Shown here piece by piece: positions 37,276 to 45,748 of a stretch of DNA of 64,000 nt; the first letter of the stretch is position 1; each line of letters opens with the position of its first letter. Under the pieces are notes generated by a model. It was not told where the DNA came from and did no database searches. It saw only the letters and a list, made by a program, of their open reading frames with translations. The translations under genes were made by a program, and so were the position numbers. This stretch comes from Pseudorhizobium banfieldiae (lineage in GTDB: Bacteria > Pseudomonadota > Alphaproteobacteria > Rhizobiales > Rhizobiaceae). The stretch is from positions 1,984,001-2,048,000 of the forward strand of contig NZ_FO082820.1 of the NCBI RefSeq assembly GCF_000967425.1, read 5' to 3'.

Positions 37276-37914
37276 TTATCGTCCCGAGGAGAAGCGCACC
37301 GCCTCCCCCGATTCCTGGCGCGTTCCGTGAAGCGTCAGGAAGGCATCCACCGCCCTCCGCGCCTGGCGCGCATTGTCCTTGAGCCCCGGCTCGCCGAGCA
37401 GCATGCGAACATGCAGGTCGGAGACGACGAGGCCATAGAGCGTATGATAGGCGGCGTCCGCATCGTCGAAGCGCAGAAGGCCGGCACGTTTCCCCGCATC
37501 CATAAGGCCGATCGCGCGACGGTCGATCTGCCGACGCCCGTGCTCCAGAAGAAGCTTGCCGAGCTTCGAGCCGTCCCGACCCGACTGGCCGACTGCCAGG
37601 CGGTTCAGCGCAAGCGAAATATCGCCGGACAGAACCTCCAGCAAATCGCGGGCAAAGGTTTCCAGATGTTCCCGAAGGTTCTCGGGCGTCAGCTTCTCCT
37701 TGCCGCGCTCGAACGTCCGCACCTTGCTTGCCTGGTGCGCGATCATCGCAGCAAGTAGGCCGTCGCGATCTCCGAACCACTTGTAGAGGCTTTCCTTGGA
37801 ACAGTTCGCGGCCCTGGCCAGACCGGACGTCGTCAACGCCCTGTCGCCACCCTCCACGAGCAGGCGCAACGCCTGTTCCAGAACCTCGTTCTGGCGGGGT
37901 GTAAATTCAGGCAT
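37276..37914 (-). CDS. TetR/AcrR-family regulator upstream of ilvC
   Basis: A 212-residue regulator. The N-terminal helix-turn-helix runs VLEQALRLLVEGGDRALTTS to NCSKESLYKWFGDRDGLLAA, followed by an AefR-like helical ligand-binding domain. The ATG at 37914 matches the family length; a GTG at 37935 with GGAG upstream is an alternative. The longer frame to 38079 would contain the palindrome at 37957 and looks non-coding. The regulated genes are not certain, but its own promoter and ilvC are the nearest candidates. Confidence 0.85.
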   Translation of the reverse strand: MPEFTPRQNEVLEQALRLLVEGGDRALTTSGLARAANCSKESLYKWFGDRDGLLAAMIAHQASKVRTFERGKEKLTPENLREHLETFARDLLEVLSGDISLALNRLAVGQSGRDGSKLGKLLLEHGRRQIDRRAIGLMDAGKRAGLLRFDDADAAYHTLYGLVVSDLHVRMLLGEPGLKDNARQARRAVDAFLTLHGTRQESGEAVRFSSGR

Positions 37915-37956
37915 CCGGCCGGCATCGGCAATCACGACATTCGCTCCAACAGACTG

Positions 37957-37970
37957 GTACCGTACGGTAC
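37957..37970. promoter_or_regulatory. predicted operator of the adjacent TetR regulator
   Basis: The perfect 14-bp palindrome GTACCGTACGGTAC lies 43 bases upstream of the TetR start and between it and the divergent DUF4087 gene. The ACCGTACGGT form resembles known TetR/AcnR-type sites, so autoregulation is likely. Confidence 0.65.
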
Positions 37971-38066
37971 GGTTCTTGTTAGCCTTATGCGGAAGTCTGC
38001 ATTGCTCGTCAAGGGGATTCATTGCATCAATGGCAGACCATATGAGCTGCGGCGGAGACCCGAACG

Positions 38067-38447
38067 ATGAAGCCGACATTCAACAGAACAGCCCTCCTCG
38101 CGGTTGCTGCGTGCCTGCTCCTCCCGTCCCTGGCGCAGGCCGCGGAGATGCGGTGCGGCTGGCTCGACAACCCGACCCCGCGCAACTGGTGGCTGGAGGA
38201 TAGCGAGAAGACCTGGACCCTCATGACGCAGGACCCCGACCGCCCGGAAGGGCCGGAGGGCATGGAACTGGTTCCGGACCTGACAGAAGGAGAGTTTGTC
38301 GAGGTCAATGGCTCGTCCTACGGCTATGCCTGCGTCTGCATGTCCGTGGAGACCGACGGCGAAGAACGGATCACGAAGATACTGTCTGTCAGGCAGCTCG
38401 AGATTGCCCAGTGCAACAACGACAAGGCGCTCGCATCCAGAAACTGA
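38067..38447 (+). CDS. DUF4087-family exported protein
   Basis: A 126-residue protein with a signal peptide MKPTFNRTALLAVAACLLLP and a cleavage site near AQA, so it is probably periplasmic. The mature part has MRCGWLDNPTPRNWWLED and YACVCMSVET, with four cysteines after the signal that may pair. This matches the DUF4087 family of unknown function. It is divergent from the TetR gene, with the palindrome between them. Confidence 0.82.
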   Translation: MKPTFNRTALLAVAACLLLPSLAQAAEMRCGWLDNPTPRNWWLEDSEKTWTLMTQDPDRPEGPEGMELVPDLTEGEFVEVNGSSYGYACVCMSVETDGEERITKILSVRQLEIAQCNNDKALASRN

Positions 38448-38489
38448 CGGCAAGCGCGAACCCTCGCGGCAAACCATCAGCTTCTATGG

Positions 38490-38954
38490 CTAGCGGGCGT
38501 AGTCCACGGGCAAGGCCTCGCCGCTCTTCAGCACCTCCATAGAGATGAAGGCGGAGACATCGAACAGCTCGATCCGCTTGACCAGCCGCCGATAGACCAC
38601 GTCGTAATGCTCCACGCGGGGCAACACGACCTTGAGGATGTAGTCGTAGCTGCCCGTCAGCCGATGCGCCTCGACAATCTCGCCGATGTCGCTGATCGAC
38701 TTCCGGAAAGTCTCGATCCAGTCGTCGGAATGGTGCGCGGTCTTGATCAGTGCGAAGACAGTCGTTGGCACGCCGATGCGTTCCCGGTCAAGCACCGCGA
38801 TCCTGCCTCGGATATATGCCGCCTCCTCGAGCCTCTGGATGCGCCGCGAACAGGCGGACGGGGAAAGAGCTACCTGCTCCGCCACCTCCGCCACCGGCAT
38901 CCCGGCATTCCTTTGCAGTAGATCCAGTATTTTCCGATCGCGCTGATCCAGCAT
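38490..38954 (-). CDS. Lrp/AsnC-family regulator
   Basis: A 154-residue feast/famine regulator. The winged helix is at LDQRDRKILDLLQRNAGMPV through SPSACSRRIQRLEEAAYIRG, followed by the RAM ligand-binding domain with HRLTGSYDYILKVVLP. The ATG at 38954 has GGAG 8 bases upstream; an ATG at 38960 is too close to it. It is divergent from the amino acid racemase gene and probably regulates it in response to an amino acid. Confidence 0.9.
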   Translation of the reverse strand: MLDQRDRKILDLLQRNAGMPVAEVAEQVALSPSACSRRIQRLEEAAYIRGRIAVLDRERIGVPTTVFALIKTAHHSDDWIETFRKSISDIGEIVEAHRLTGSYDYILKVVLPRVEHYDVVYRRLVKRIELFDVSAFISMEVLKSGEALPVDYAR

Positions 38955-39104
38955 CGCCATTTCTCCATCATACGCACTCTGCATGCCTCATTTGACAATT
39001 TAACGCAACAGACGTGCGCCAATCAGCATCAACGGGCTGAAGATTGCATCCACCCGGACGCAGATGCGCTCTAACTTCTCGGCAATGTCCAGAAGGGGAA
39101 AACG

Positions 39105-39821
39105 ATGAAAAGCATCGGTCTGATCGGCGGAATGAGCTTCGAGAGCACCGCGGTCTACTATCGCCTGATCAACGAGACGGTGCGCGCCCGCCGTGGCGGG
39201 CTGGCGTCCGCCGATATCCTGCTGCACTCCGTGGACTTCGCGAAGATCGTCGAGATGCAGAAGGCCGGTCGCTGGGATCTTGCGACCAAGGTGCTGGCGG
39301 ATAGTGCTAGGCGGCTTGAGGCGGCGGGTGCATCCTGCGTGCTGATCTGCACCAACACCATGCACCTCATCGCGGATGAGGTCGCGGGTGCCGTCCGCAT
39401 CCCGCTCATCCACATCATCGATGAGACCGCGGCGGCGCTACGCGCCCAGGGACTGACGCGCCCCCTCCTGCTCGCAACCCGATACACGATGGAGCACGGT
39501 TTCTATACGGACCGGATGAAGACGCTGGGCATCGACGTGATGGTCCCGGACTCCGAAGACCGGACTGCCATGCACGACATCATCTTCAGCGAACTCTGTG
39601 CCGGATCGGTGAGGGGCGACTCGCGCGACCGTGCCTTGGCCATGATCGAGAAAGCGAAAGCCGCCGGTGCCGATAGCGTCATCCTCGGCTGTACGGAAAT
39701 CTGCCTTCTGCTCGATCCGAAGACCCTGCCCCTGCCCTGCATCGATTCGACGACGGTTCATGCCGGCGCCGCCGTGGATTTCGCGCTCTCTCCCGAGATG
39801 GCTGCCGTCGCGGCGGAATGA
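39105..39821 (+). CDS. aspartate/glutamate racemase-family protein
   Basis: A 238-residue cofactor-independent racemase. It has IGLIGGMSFESTAVYYRLIN, Cys82 in LICTNTMHLIA and Cys196 in VILGCTEICLLL, the two catalytic thiols expected for the aspartate/hydantoin racemase family. It would interconvert L- and D-amino acids such as Asp. AGAAGGGGAAAACG gives a good ribosome site. The gene stops exactly where pdxJ ends (convergent). Confidence 0.9.
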   Translation: MKSIGLIGGMSFESTAVYYRLINETVRARRGGLASADILLHSVDFAKIVEMQKAGRWDLATKVLADSARRLEAAGASCVLICTNTMHLIADEVAGAVRIPLIHIIDETAAALRAQGLTRPLLLATRYTMEHGFYTDRMKTLGIDVMVPDSEDRTAMHDIIFSELCAGSVRGDSRDRALAMIEKAKAAGADSVILGCTEICLLLDPKTLPLPCIDSTTVHAGAAVDFALSPEMAAVAAE

Positions 39822-40574
39822 TCAGACGGTCTGGCCGCAGGCGCGGCGGAATCGGCGCACCGTTTCCGCCATCCCGAATTCCAGTGCATCGGCCGTCAGG
39901 CCATGGCCGATGGAAACCTCTGCCAGATGGGGAATGCGCTTGACCAGCGGCGGCAGGTTCGCGACCGTGAGGTCGTGGCCGGCATTGACGCCGAGCCCTT
40001 CGGCCTTCGCCGCGTCGGCCGTTTGCCCGAGCTTCTCGACGATCGCGGCGGCCTTTTCGGGATTGTCGTAGCAGCCGCCATAGGGCCCGGTGTAGAGCTC
40101 GATTCGATCCGCCCCCGTCGCCTTCGCGAGCCGCACCGCTTCCACGTCACCCTCGCCATCGGCAAACAGCGACACGCGCATGCCCTTCCCCTTCAGCCGT
40201 GCCACGATCGGCTTCAGCATCTCGCCGTCGCGGCGGAAGTCGAAGCCGTGGTCGGACGTCGCCTGGCTCGGATCGTCCGGCACCAGCGTCACCTGCTCCG
40301 GCTCCGTCCGCTCGCAGAGCGTCAGGAATTCCTCGCTCGGATATCCCTCGATGTTGAACTCGGCCTCAGGGAACTCGTCGTCGATCAGCGCCCGGATGAC
40401 CGGCAGGTCGGACAAGCGGATATGCCGCTGGTCCGGCCGAGGATGCACTGTCAACCCGCTTGCGCCGGCCTGCAGCGCAATGCGCCCCAGATGCTCCAGG
40501 CTCGGCCATGGCAGGTCGCGCCGGTTGCGCAGCATCGCGATGGCATTGATATTGACGGAAAGCGTGGTGACCAT
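39822..40574 (-). CDS. pdxJ: pyridoxine 5'-phosphate synthase PdxJ
   Basis: A 250-residue TIM-barrel enzyme that condenses 1-deoxyxylulose 5-phosphate with 3-amino-1-hydroxyacetone phosphate to form pyridoxine 5'-phosphate (vitamin B6). It has [57 protein letters not shown] and ELYTGPYG. The neighbouring PLP enzymes (aminotransferase) are not in the same operon. Confidence 0.95.
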   Translation of the reverse strand: MVTTLSVNINAIAMLRNRRDLPWPSLEHLGRIALQAGASGLTVHPRPDQRHIRLSDLPVIRALIDDEFPEAEFNIEGYPSEEFLTLCERTEPEQVTLVPDDPSQATSDHGFDFRRDGEMLKPIVARLKGKGMRVSLFADGEGDVEAVRLAKATGADRIELYTGPYGGCYDNPEKAAAIVEKLGQTADAAKAEGLGVNAGHDLTVANLPPLVKRIPHLAEVSIGHGLTADALEFGMAETVRRFRRACGQTV

Positions 40575-40673
40575 GGCTAAAGTCCCGGTGAAGATCAGGT
40601 CCTGCTTACGCCACGCCGGCGACGGAAACCAATGGCTTTCGCAAATCCGCCCATTGAAACTTTTGATGCAGGC

Positions 40674-41798
40674 TCACTTGACGATGGTGATCGTTTCGGC
40701 GGCGCGGGTGATGGCAGTGTAGAGCCAGCGCTCGCGCGTGTCGCGAAAGGCCCAGCTTTCATCGAACAGCACGACGTTGTTCCACTGCGAGCCCTGCGCC
40801 TTGTGGACTGTTAACGCATAGCCGTAATCGAACTCGTCGTAGCGCTTGCGCGTCGACCAGGGAATTTCCTCTTCGCTCTCGAAGGCAGCCTTCAGGAGCT
40901 TGATCTTCGCAGCACCCCGATCCATGTCGTCGTCTTCGGGGCGGATCATCAGGTTGATGCCGGGCTTCACGGTCTCGCGGGATGAGCTCATTACCTGCCA
41001 GAGCGAGCCGTTCAAGAGCCCCTTCACCTGATCGTTCCGCAGGCAGACGAGCTTGTCGCCCGACTGCGGGTAGCCGGTGCTGAACCCCTTCAACTCGCGG
41101 AGCCGCTGATTATAGCGCTTGCGTGTCTTGTTCGTTCCGACCAGCACCTGGTCCGCCTCCAGCACCAGCGCCTGGTTCACCTCGTTGCGCGAGATCACCT
41201 GGGCGGTGCCGTAGTCGACATACATGATCTCCTTGCCCTCGCGCACGTTCATGGCGAGCTGGATGATCGGGTTGTCGCGGGCCTGGCGGTGGATCTCGGT
41301 CAGCAGGTAATCCGGTTCCTGCTCGGTAAAGAAACCGCCTCCGGAAACGGGCGGCAGCTGTCCGGGGTCGCCGAGGACCAGGATTGGTGTCCCGAAGCTC
41401 AAGAGATCCCGGCCAAGCTGCTCGTCCACCATGGAGCACTCATCGATGACGATCAGCGCTGCCTTCGCGACCGGGCTCTGGCGGTTGATGGAAAACATTG
41501 GCGAGATCGAGGTCTTGCCGGTCTCCTCGTCGGAGACCTCCTCCTCGCCGCGCGGCCGGTAGATCAGCGAATGGATCGTCTTGGCGTTCTTGGCGCCGCG
41601 TGAACGCAGCACCTGCGCGGCCTTGCCGGTGAAGGCGGCGAAAAGGACCTCGCCGTCCACATGCTCGGCGAAATGCTTGGCCAGCGTCGTCTTGCCGGTA
41701 CCGGCATAGCCGAACAGCCGGAAAACCTGCTGGCGACCGTCCTTGAGCCAGCGGGAAACGGCCTTCAGGGCCTCGTCCTGTTGCGGGGCAAATTGCAT
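40674..41798 (-). CDS. RecD/Dda-like superfamily 1 DNA helicase
   Basis: A 374-residue SF1B helicase. Walker A is GYAGTGKTT (30-38), Walker B is VIDECSMVDEQL, motif III is LVLGDPGQLPPV, and the C-terminal UvrD_C_2 part ends YALTVHKAQGSQWNNVVLFD with motif VI YTAITRAAETI. It is much shorter than RecD2, and more like Dda, with no N-terminal extra domain. It would unwind DNA or release proteins from it. Upstream nitrile hydratase genes are unrelated. Confidence 0.9.
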   Translation of the reverse strand: MQFAPQQDEALKAVSRWLKDGRQQVFRLFGYAGTGKTTLAKHFAEHVDGEVLFAAFTGKAAQVLRSRGAKNAKTIHSLIYRPRGEEEVSDEETGKTSISPMFSINRQSPVAKAALIVIDECSMVDEQLGRDLLSFGTPILVLGDPGQLPPVSGGGFFTEQEPDYLLTEIHRQARDNPIIQLAMNVREGKEIMYVDYGTAQVISRNEVNQALVLEADQVLVGTNKTRKRYNQRLRELKGFSTGYPQSGDKLVCLRNDQVKGLLNGSLWQVMSSSRETVKPGINLMIRPEDDDMDRGAAKIKLLKAAFESEEEIPWSTRKRYDEFDYGYALTVHKAQGSQWNNVVLFDESWAFRDTRERWLYTAITRAAETITIVK

Positions 41799-41854
41799 GG
41801 CTGCGACATGGCAGGATTCTCGACGCTACCGCAACCGAAAAGAACGAAAGCAGA

Positions 41855-42229
41855 TCAAGGCGATCGGAATAACGGATCGTTCGTGAGCTCAATCGGCACG
41901 CCATGCGGCGTCGCCTCCGCCGCCCGCTGCCAGCTTTTCTGAAGCCCCAGTATGGCTTCGGCATCCGCGATGCCCTTGCCCACCAGCAGGCCCGTCAGCG
42001 CCTCCACCCAGCAATCGAAATAGTCGCTGCCGTCTGCGGCTCGTCCGGGCTCGTGAACCTCCGCCGACAGCGAATCCGCCCATTCACCCCAGGAGAAAAG
42101 CCCCCTCTCGTGAAGGTGTACGGTGATCGCGAAGGCCTCCGCTGCCCAAGGCTCCGGAAACACCGGGTCGCCCTCTTCAGACCGCGGTAGGCCCTCCGTC
42201 TGGGCAAGTCGCGATCTTGCTTCACACAC
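41855..42229 (-). CDS. nitrile hydratase accessory protein (P14K/activator-like)
   Basis: A 124-residue protein resembling the beta subunit N-terminus, with FPEPWAAEAFAITVHLHERG, FSWGEWADSLSAEVHEPG and DYFDCWVEALTGLLVGKG. Such proteins insert the metal into nitrile hydratase alpha. The start is a GTG at 42229, overlapping the nthB end by 8 bases; the longer frame begins with TTG at 42256. Co-transcribed with nthAB. Confidence 0.82.
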   Translation of the reverse strand: MCEARSRLAQTEGLPRSEEGDPVFPEPWAAEAFAITVHLHERGLFSWGEWADSLSAEVHEPGRAADGSDYFDCWVEALTGLLVGKGIADAEAILGLQKSWQRAAEATPHGVPIELTNDPLFRSP

Positions 42230-42881
42230 GCTCAAGATAGCTCTCCCATGCGTCAATCGACACCGTCAGCGTCGGATCGGCGCCTTCGCCCCAGATTTCG
42301 CCTCCATCGAATACGACCGTGTAGACCCATTGCGGGTTCTCGCCACGCCCGTGCGCATTGTCGTCGGCAAATACGAAGGAGCCCTGCACCGCCTCCACCA
42401 CGCCGGTCTTCTCCCGTGCATAGCGGGGCAAGCGCGTGTGCGTCACGGGATTGAAGTTACGCGTGCGCACCCGGTCGCCAACCGCAAATCGCGGCTCGGT
42501 GTCCACGGGTCGATCACACGGACCGCCCCGCGCGAGCACGCCCGGCACCATGTCCGCCGTCAGCACCCGCTTCGGCTTTGCCGGCTCCTGCAGCTTGTGC
42601 CCGGCGCTGATCTCCTCGTCGCTGGCAAACCCGTGCCGCTCCAGCAGTGTCTCCAGCGCCCGGATCCAGATTTCATAGTAGCTTGCGTCCAGGTATTGGG
42701 CCGGCGGAATGTTCTCCCGGGCATGTCGGCTCTCATCCAGCGTCCAGGCGCCAAATGCGCCGCAAGAGAGCGTGATTCCCAGCGCCCGCTTCTCCCACTC
42801 CGCGTGGAAGAAGGGCTCGTTCGGCTCCGGGGAAACCGGGCCGAACCCCATCTGGCCGCCGAGGTCGTGAGGCCCGTTCAT
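42222..42881 (-). CDS. nthB: nitrile hydratase beta subunit
   Basis: A 219-residue beta subunit starting [20 protein letters not shown]. It has [37 protein letters not shown] and the C-terminal SH3-like part [20 protein letters not shown] with [15 protein letters not shown]. The start overlaps nthA stop as ATGA. With alpha it converts nitriles to amides. Confidence 0.95.
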   Translation of the reverse strand: MNGPHDLGGQMGFGPVSPEPNEPFFHAEWEKRALGITLSCGAFGAWTLDESRHARENIPPAQYLDASYYEIWIRALETLLERHGFASDEEISAGHKLQEPAKPKRVLTADMVPGVLARGGPCDRPVDTEPRFAVGDRVRTRNFNPVTHTRLPRYAREKTGVVEAVQGSFVFADDNAHGRGENPQWVYTVVFDGGEIWGEGADPTLTVSIDAWESYLERV

Positions 42882-43522
42882 CGCAACTGCTCCGGCGCAA
42901 GCGCCAGGCCGGTGCCGATCATTGCGTCGCGCGTCACGAGATCAGCCAGCGCCTCCTCATCCAGATCCTGCGTGCCATCCGGACGCATCGGCACCACGAG
43001 ATAGCGGAGCTCGGCCGTCGAATCCCAGACGCGGATCTTCGTTTCGTCAGGCAAGGCTAAACCGAATTCGGCCAGCACGCCGCGCGGGTCGATCACCGCC
43101 CGGGAGCGATAGGATGGCGCCTTGTACCAGACGGGCGGCAGTCCAAGGACAGCCCAAGGGTAGCAGGAGCAGAGCGTGCAGACGATGAGATTGTGCGTGT
43201 CCGGCGTGTTGAAGACCGCCCGCATGTGTTCCCCTTGGCGGCCGGTAAATCCTAGACTGGCGATCGCGGCCGTGGCATCGCGTCGGAGCCAGTCGGCGAA
43301 GTCCGGATCGCTCCACGCCTTCGCAACCACGCGCGCACCGTTGCGTAGACCGACCTTCGTCTCGTAGGTGTCGACGATCGCATCGATAGCCGCGGGATCG
43401 ATCAGACCCTTTTCCGTCAGCACCGTCTCGAGCGCCTTCACCCGCGCCTGCATGTCGGAATAGCGGTTGTCGTGGTGGTGATGATGGTCGTCGTCGTGAT
43501 GGTGATGGTCGTGATGATCCAT
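42878..43522 (-). CDS. nthA: cobalt-type nitrile hydratase alpha subunit with His-rich N-terminus
   Basis: A 214-residue alpha subunit. The metal-binding motif is VCTLCSC with Cys115, Cys118 and Cys120; threonine at 116 marks the cobalt type (the iron type has serine). The first 17 residues contain eleven histidines ([18 protein letters not shown]), likely for metal capture. GGAGGGGGCG precedes the ATG at 43522. It lies 11 bases after a LysE-family exporter gene, so the two may form one operon with nthB and the accessory gene. No amidase gene is next to it. Confidence 0.95.
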   Translation of the reverse strand: MDHHDHHHHDDDHHHHHDNRYSDMQARVKALETVLTEKGLIDPAAIDAIVDTYETKVGLRNGARVVAKAWSDPDFADWLRRDATAAIASLGFTGRQGEHMRAVFNTPDTHNLIVCTLCSCYPWAVLGLPPVWYKAPSYRSRAVIDPRGVLAEFGLALPDETKIRVWDSTAELRYLVVPMRPDGTQDLDEEALADLVTRDAMIGTGLALAPEQLR

Positions 43523-43533
43523 CGCCCCCTCCT

Positions 43534-44127
43534 CTATCTGAGCATCGGCCAGAGGCTGATGACGAGCAGCACAGCCATGGTGATGTTGAACCACTTGAGC
43601 CGCACCGGCACCGACAGCCAGTCACGCAGCGCCGAGCCGAATCCGGCCCAGGTCGAGACGCTTGGCAGGTTGACGAGCGCAAAGGCCACACCGACCAGCA
43701 GCACCGTCGGCACGTAGGCTGCCGGATTGGTGTAGGTGGCCATGGCCGTCACCGCCATCACCCAGGCCTTCGGGTTGACCCACTGGAACGCGGCCGCGCC
43801 GAGGAAACTCATCGGCTGCGCCCCCGCCTCGCCTTCCGAAAGACTGCGTGATGTGCCGATCTTCCAAGCAATCCAAACGAGGTAGGCGCCACCGGCGAAC
43901 TTCAGCAGCGTGTAGACCAGCGGGACGCTCTGCATCAGTGCACCGAGCCCCAGCCCCACCCCGATCAGCAGCGACAGGAAGCCTGCGCCTATCCCCAGCA
44001 TGTGCGGGATCGTGCGGCGGAAGCCGAAGTTCACGCCGGAAGCAAACAGCATCATGTTGTTGGGGCCGGGCGTGATCGAGGTCGTAAAGGCAAACAGGAC
44101 CAAGGCCAGAAACGTCTCCAGCGGCAT
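43534..44127 (-). CDS. LysE/RhtB-family translocator
   Basis: A 197-residue membrane protein with about six hydrophobic segments and the family signature [19 protein letters not shown] near the start, and [16 protein letters not shown]. Members export amino acids such as lysine, threonine or homoserine lactone. ATG at 44127 has GGAGAAGAC upstream. First gene of the lysE-nthAB unit. Substrate unknown; export of an amide or amino acid made through nitrile hydratase is a speculation. Confidence 0.88.
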   Translation of the reverse strand: MPLETFLALVLFAFTTSITPGPNNMMLFASGVNFGFRRTIPHMLGIGAGFLSLLIGVGLGLGALMQSVPLVYTLLKFAGGAYLVWIAWKIGTSRSLSEGEAGAQPMSFLGAAAFQWVNPKAWVMAVTAMATYTNPAAYVPTVLLVGVAFALVNLPSVSTWAGFGSALRDWLSVPVRLKWFNITMAVLLVISLWPMLR

Positions 44128-44282
44128 GTCTTCTCCAGGCGCCAATGCGTTGATTTGACCAAATGGTCGCCTCGTTCGGCGGGCGGCCTGTCAAAGCTTT
44201 ATGCTCAATCCCCCATAGCTTCAAGCGGGCTTGGCAGGCAACCGTTACGCCTTATCTTGCCTGCATTGTGCAGGAGCAAGCG

Positions 44283-45131
44283 ATGATCGACGACACCCTT
44301 CCCACAGTCACACTCGCGAACGGCATCGTCGTGCCGGCGCTAGGCCTCGGGACATGGCAGATGGGAGAGGACGCGCGCGCAGCCCAGCGGGAGGTCGAGG
44401 CCCTTCAGCGCGGCGTCGACCTCGGCATCACATTGATCGACACGGCGGAAATGTATGGCGAAGGTGGCGCCGAGGAGATCGTCGGCGTGGCGATCAGCGG
44501 GAGGCGGGACGACCTATTCCTCGTAAGCAAGGTCTATCCCTGGAACGCCAGCCGCGAGGGCACGATCGCCGCCTGCGAACGGAGCCTCAAGCGCATGAAG
44601 ACCGACCGCATCGACCTCTATCTCCTCCACTGGCGCGGAGAACATCCGCTGGCGGAAACGGTCGATGCCTTCGAGACACTTCGACGCCAGGGCAAGATCG
44701 GTGCATGGGGTGTCTCGAACTTCGACCTCGGCGACATGCAGGAACTGCTTGCGCTCCCCGATGGACGTAACTGCGTCGCCAACCAGGTGCTCTACAACCT
44801 GTCGCGCCGCGGCGTGGAATACGATCTCCTGCCCTGGTGCCAGGAACGCGGGATCGCCGTCATGGCCTATTCGCCCATCGAGCAGGGAAGCCTCGCCCGC
44901 AACGAGACCGTCATCCATATCGCCAAGGCTTACCAGGCGACCCCGGCGCAGGTGGCGCTCGCCTTTCTGCTGGAGCGGGAGGGCGTGATCGCCATCCCGA
45001 AATCCTCCCATGCGGCCCGCGTCGCCGAAAACCGGGAAGCAGCGGCGCTGGACCTCAGCGACGAGGATCTGGACGCACTGGATGCCGCCTTCCCGCCACC
45101 GAGCCGGCCCATGCCGCTGGAGATGATCTGA
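44283..45131 (+). CDS. aldo/keto reductase
   Basis: A 282-residue NAD(P)H-dependent reductase of the AKR5-like family. It has the barrel start [10 protein letters not shown], catalytic Asp and Tyr in [18 protein letters not shown], the Lys in [10 protein letters not shown] and the His in [10 protein letters not shown]. The ATG at 44283 follows GCAGGAGCAAGCG; the upstream open frame from 44163 lies over the divergent promoter. Physiological substrate unknown. Tail-to-tail with ilvN, no bases between the stops. Confidence 0.92.
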   Translation: MIDDTLPTVTLANGIVVPALGLGTWQMGEDARAAQREVEALQRGVDLGITLIDTAEMYGEGGAEEIVGVAISGRRDDLFLVSKVYPWNASREGTIAACERSLKRMKTDRIDLYLLHWRGEHPLAETVDAFETLRRQGKIGAWGVSNFDLGDMQELLALPDGRNCVANQVLYNLSRRGVEYDLLPWCQERGIAVMAYSPIEQGSLARNETVIHIAKAYQATPAQVALAFLLEREGVIAIPKSSHAARVAENREAAALDLSDEDLDALDAAFPPPSRPMPLEMI

Positions 45132-45704
45132 TCACATTCCCTGTGGCCCGCGGTTCATCGCCGCAATCCCGGTGCGGCAGATCTCTATCAGGCCGAGCGG
45201 CTTCAGGATCGCCACGAACTGGTCGATCTTTGAAGACTTGCCGGTAATCTCCAGGATGAAGTGCTCCACGGTCGCATCCACCACCTTGGCCTGGAAGGCG
45301 TCGGCAAGCCGGAGTGTCTCGGCGCGGTGCTCGCCGGAGCCCACGACCTTGATCAGCGCTACCTCGCGCTCGATTGGCCGCTCCTGACCAAGGCTCTGGG
45401 CCCTGACCGTCAGGTCGACCACGCGGTGCACCGGCACGATGCGCTCGAGCTGCGCCTTGATCTGCTCAAGAACGCTCGGGGTGCCGCGCGTCACAATGGT
45501 GATGCGCGACAGATGCGCCTCGTGCTCCGTCTCCGAGACGGTGAGGCTCTCGATGTTGTAGCCGCGGCCGGAGAACAGGCCGATGACGCGGGCCAGCACG
45601 CCCGGCTCGTTGCTGACGAGCACCGAGAGCGTGTGGCTTTCCGCCTTCGCCGTCTCGGGAGCGATGAAGTAGGCCGAGCCGGTGGGTAGTTGATGGGCAT
45701 TCAT
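45132..45704 (-). CDS. ilvN: acetolactate synthase small (regulatory) subunit
   Basis: A 190-residue regulatory subunit of acetohydroxyacid synthase, also called IlvH. An ACT domain at the start has HTLSVLVSNEPGVLARVIGL and GYNIESLTVSETE, followed by the C-terminal dimer part with FILEITGKSSKIDQFVAIL. Valine binding to the ACT dimer inhibits the large subunit. It lies 44 bases after ilvB on the same strand and shares its attenuator. Confidence 0.95.
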   Translation of the reverse strand: MNAHQLPTGSAYFIAPETAKAESHTLSVLVSNEPGVLARVIGLFSGRGYNIESLTVSETEHEAHLSRITIVTRGTPSVLEQIKAQLERIVPVHRVVDLTVRAQSLGQERPIEREVALIKVVGSGEHRAETLRLADAFQAKVVDATVEHFILEITGKSSKIDQFVAILKPLGLIEICRTGIAAMNRGPQGM

Positions 45705-45748
45705 TGGTTTATATCCGTTATTTCAGGAATGACTTTAACAAGCATTAC

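Noticed and set aside
43470..43520. Repetitive ATGGTG/GTGATG tract as a DNA repeat or CRISPR-like array
   Set aside because: It is the His codon run of the nitrile hydratase alpha N-terminus, in frame with the gene.
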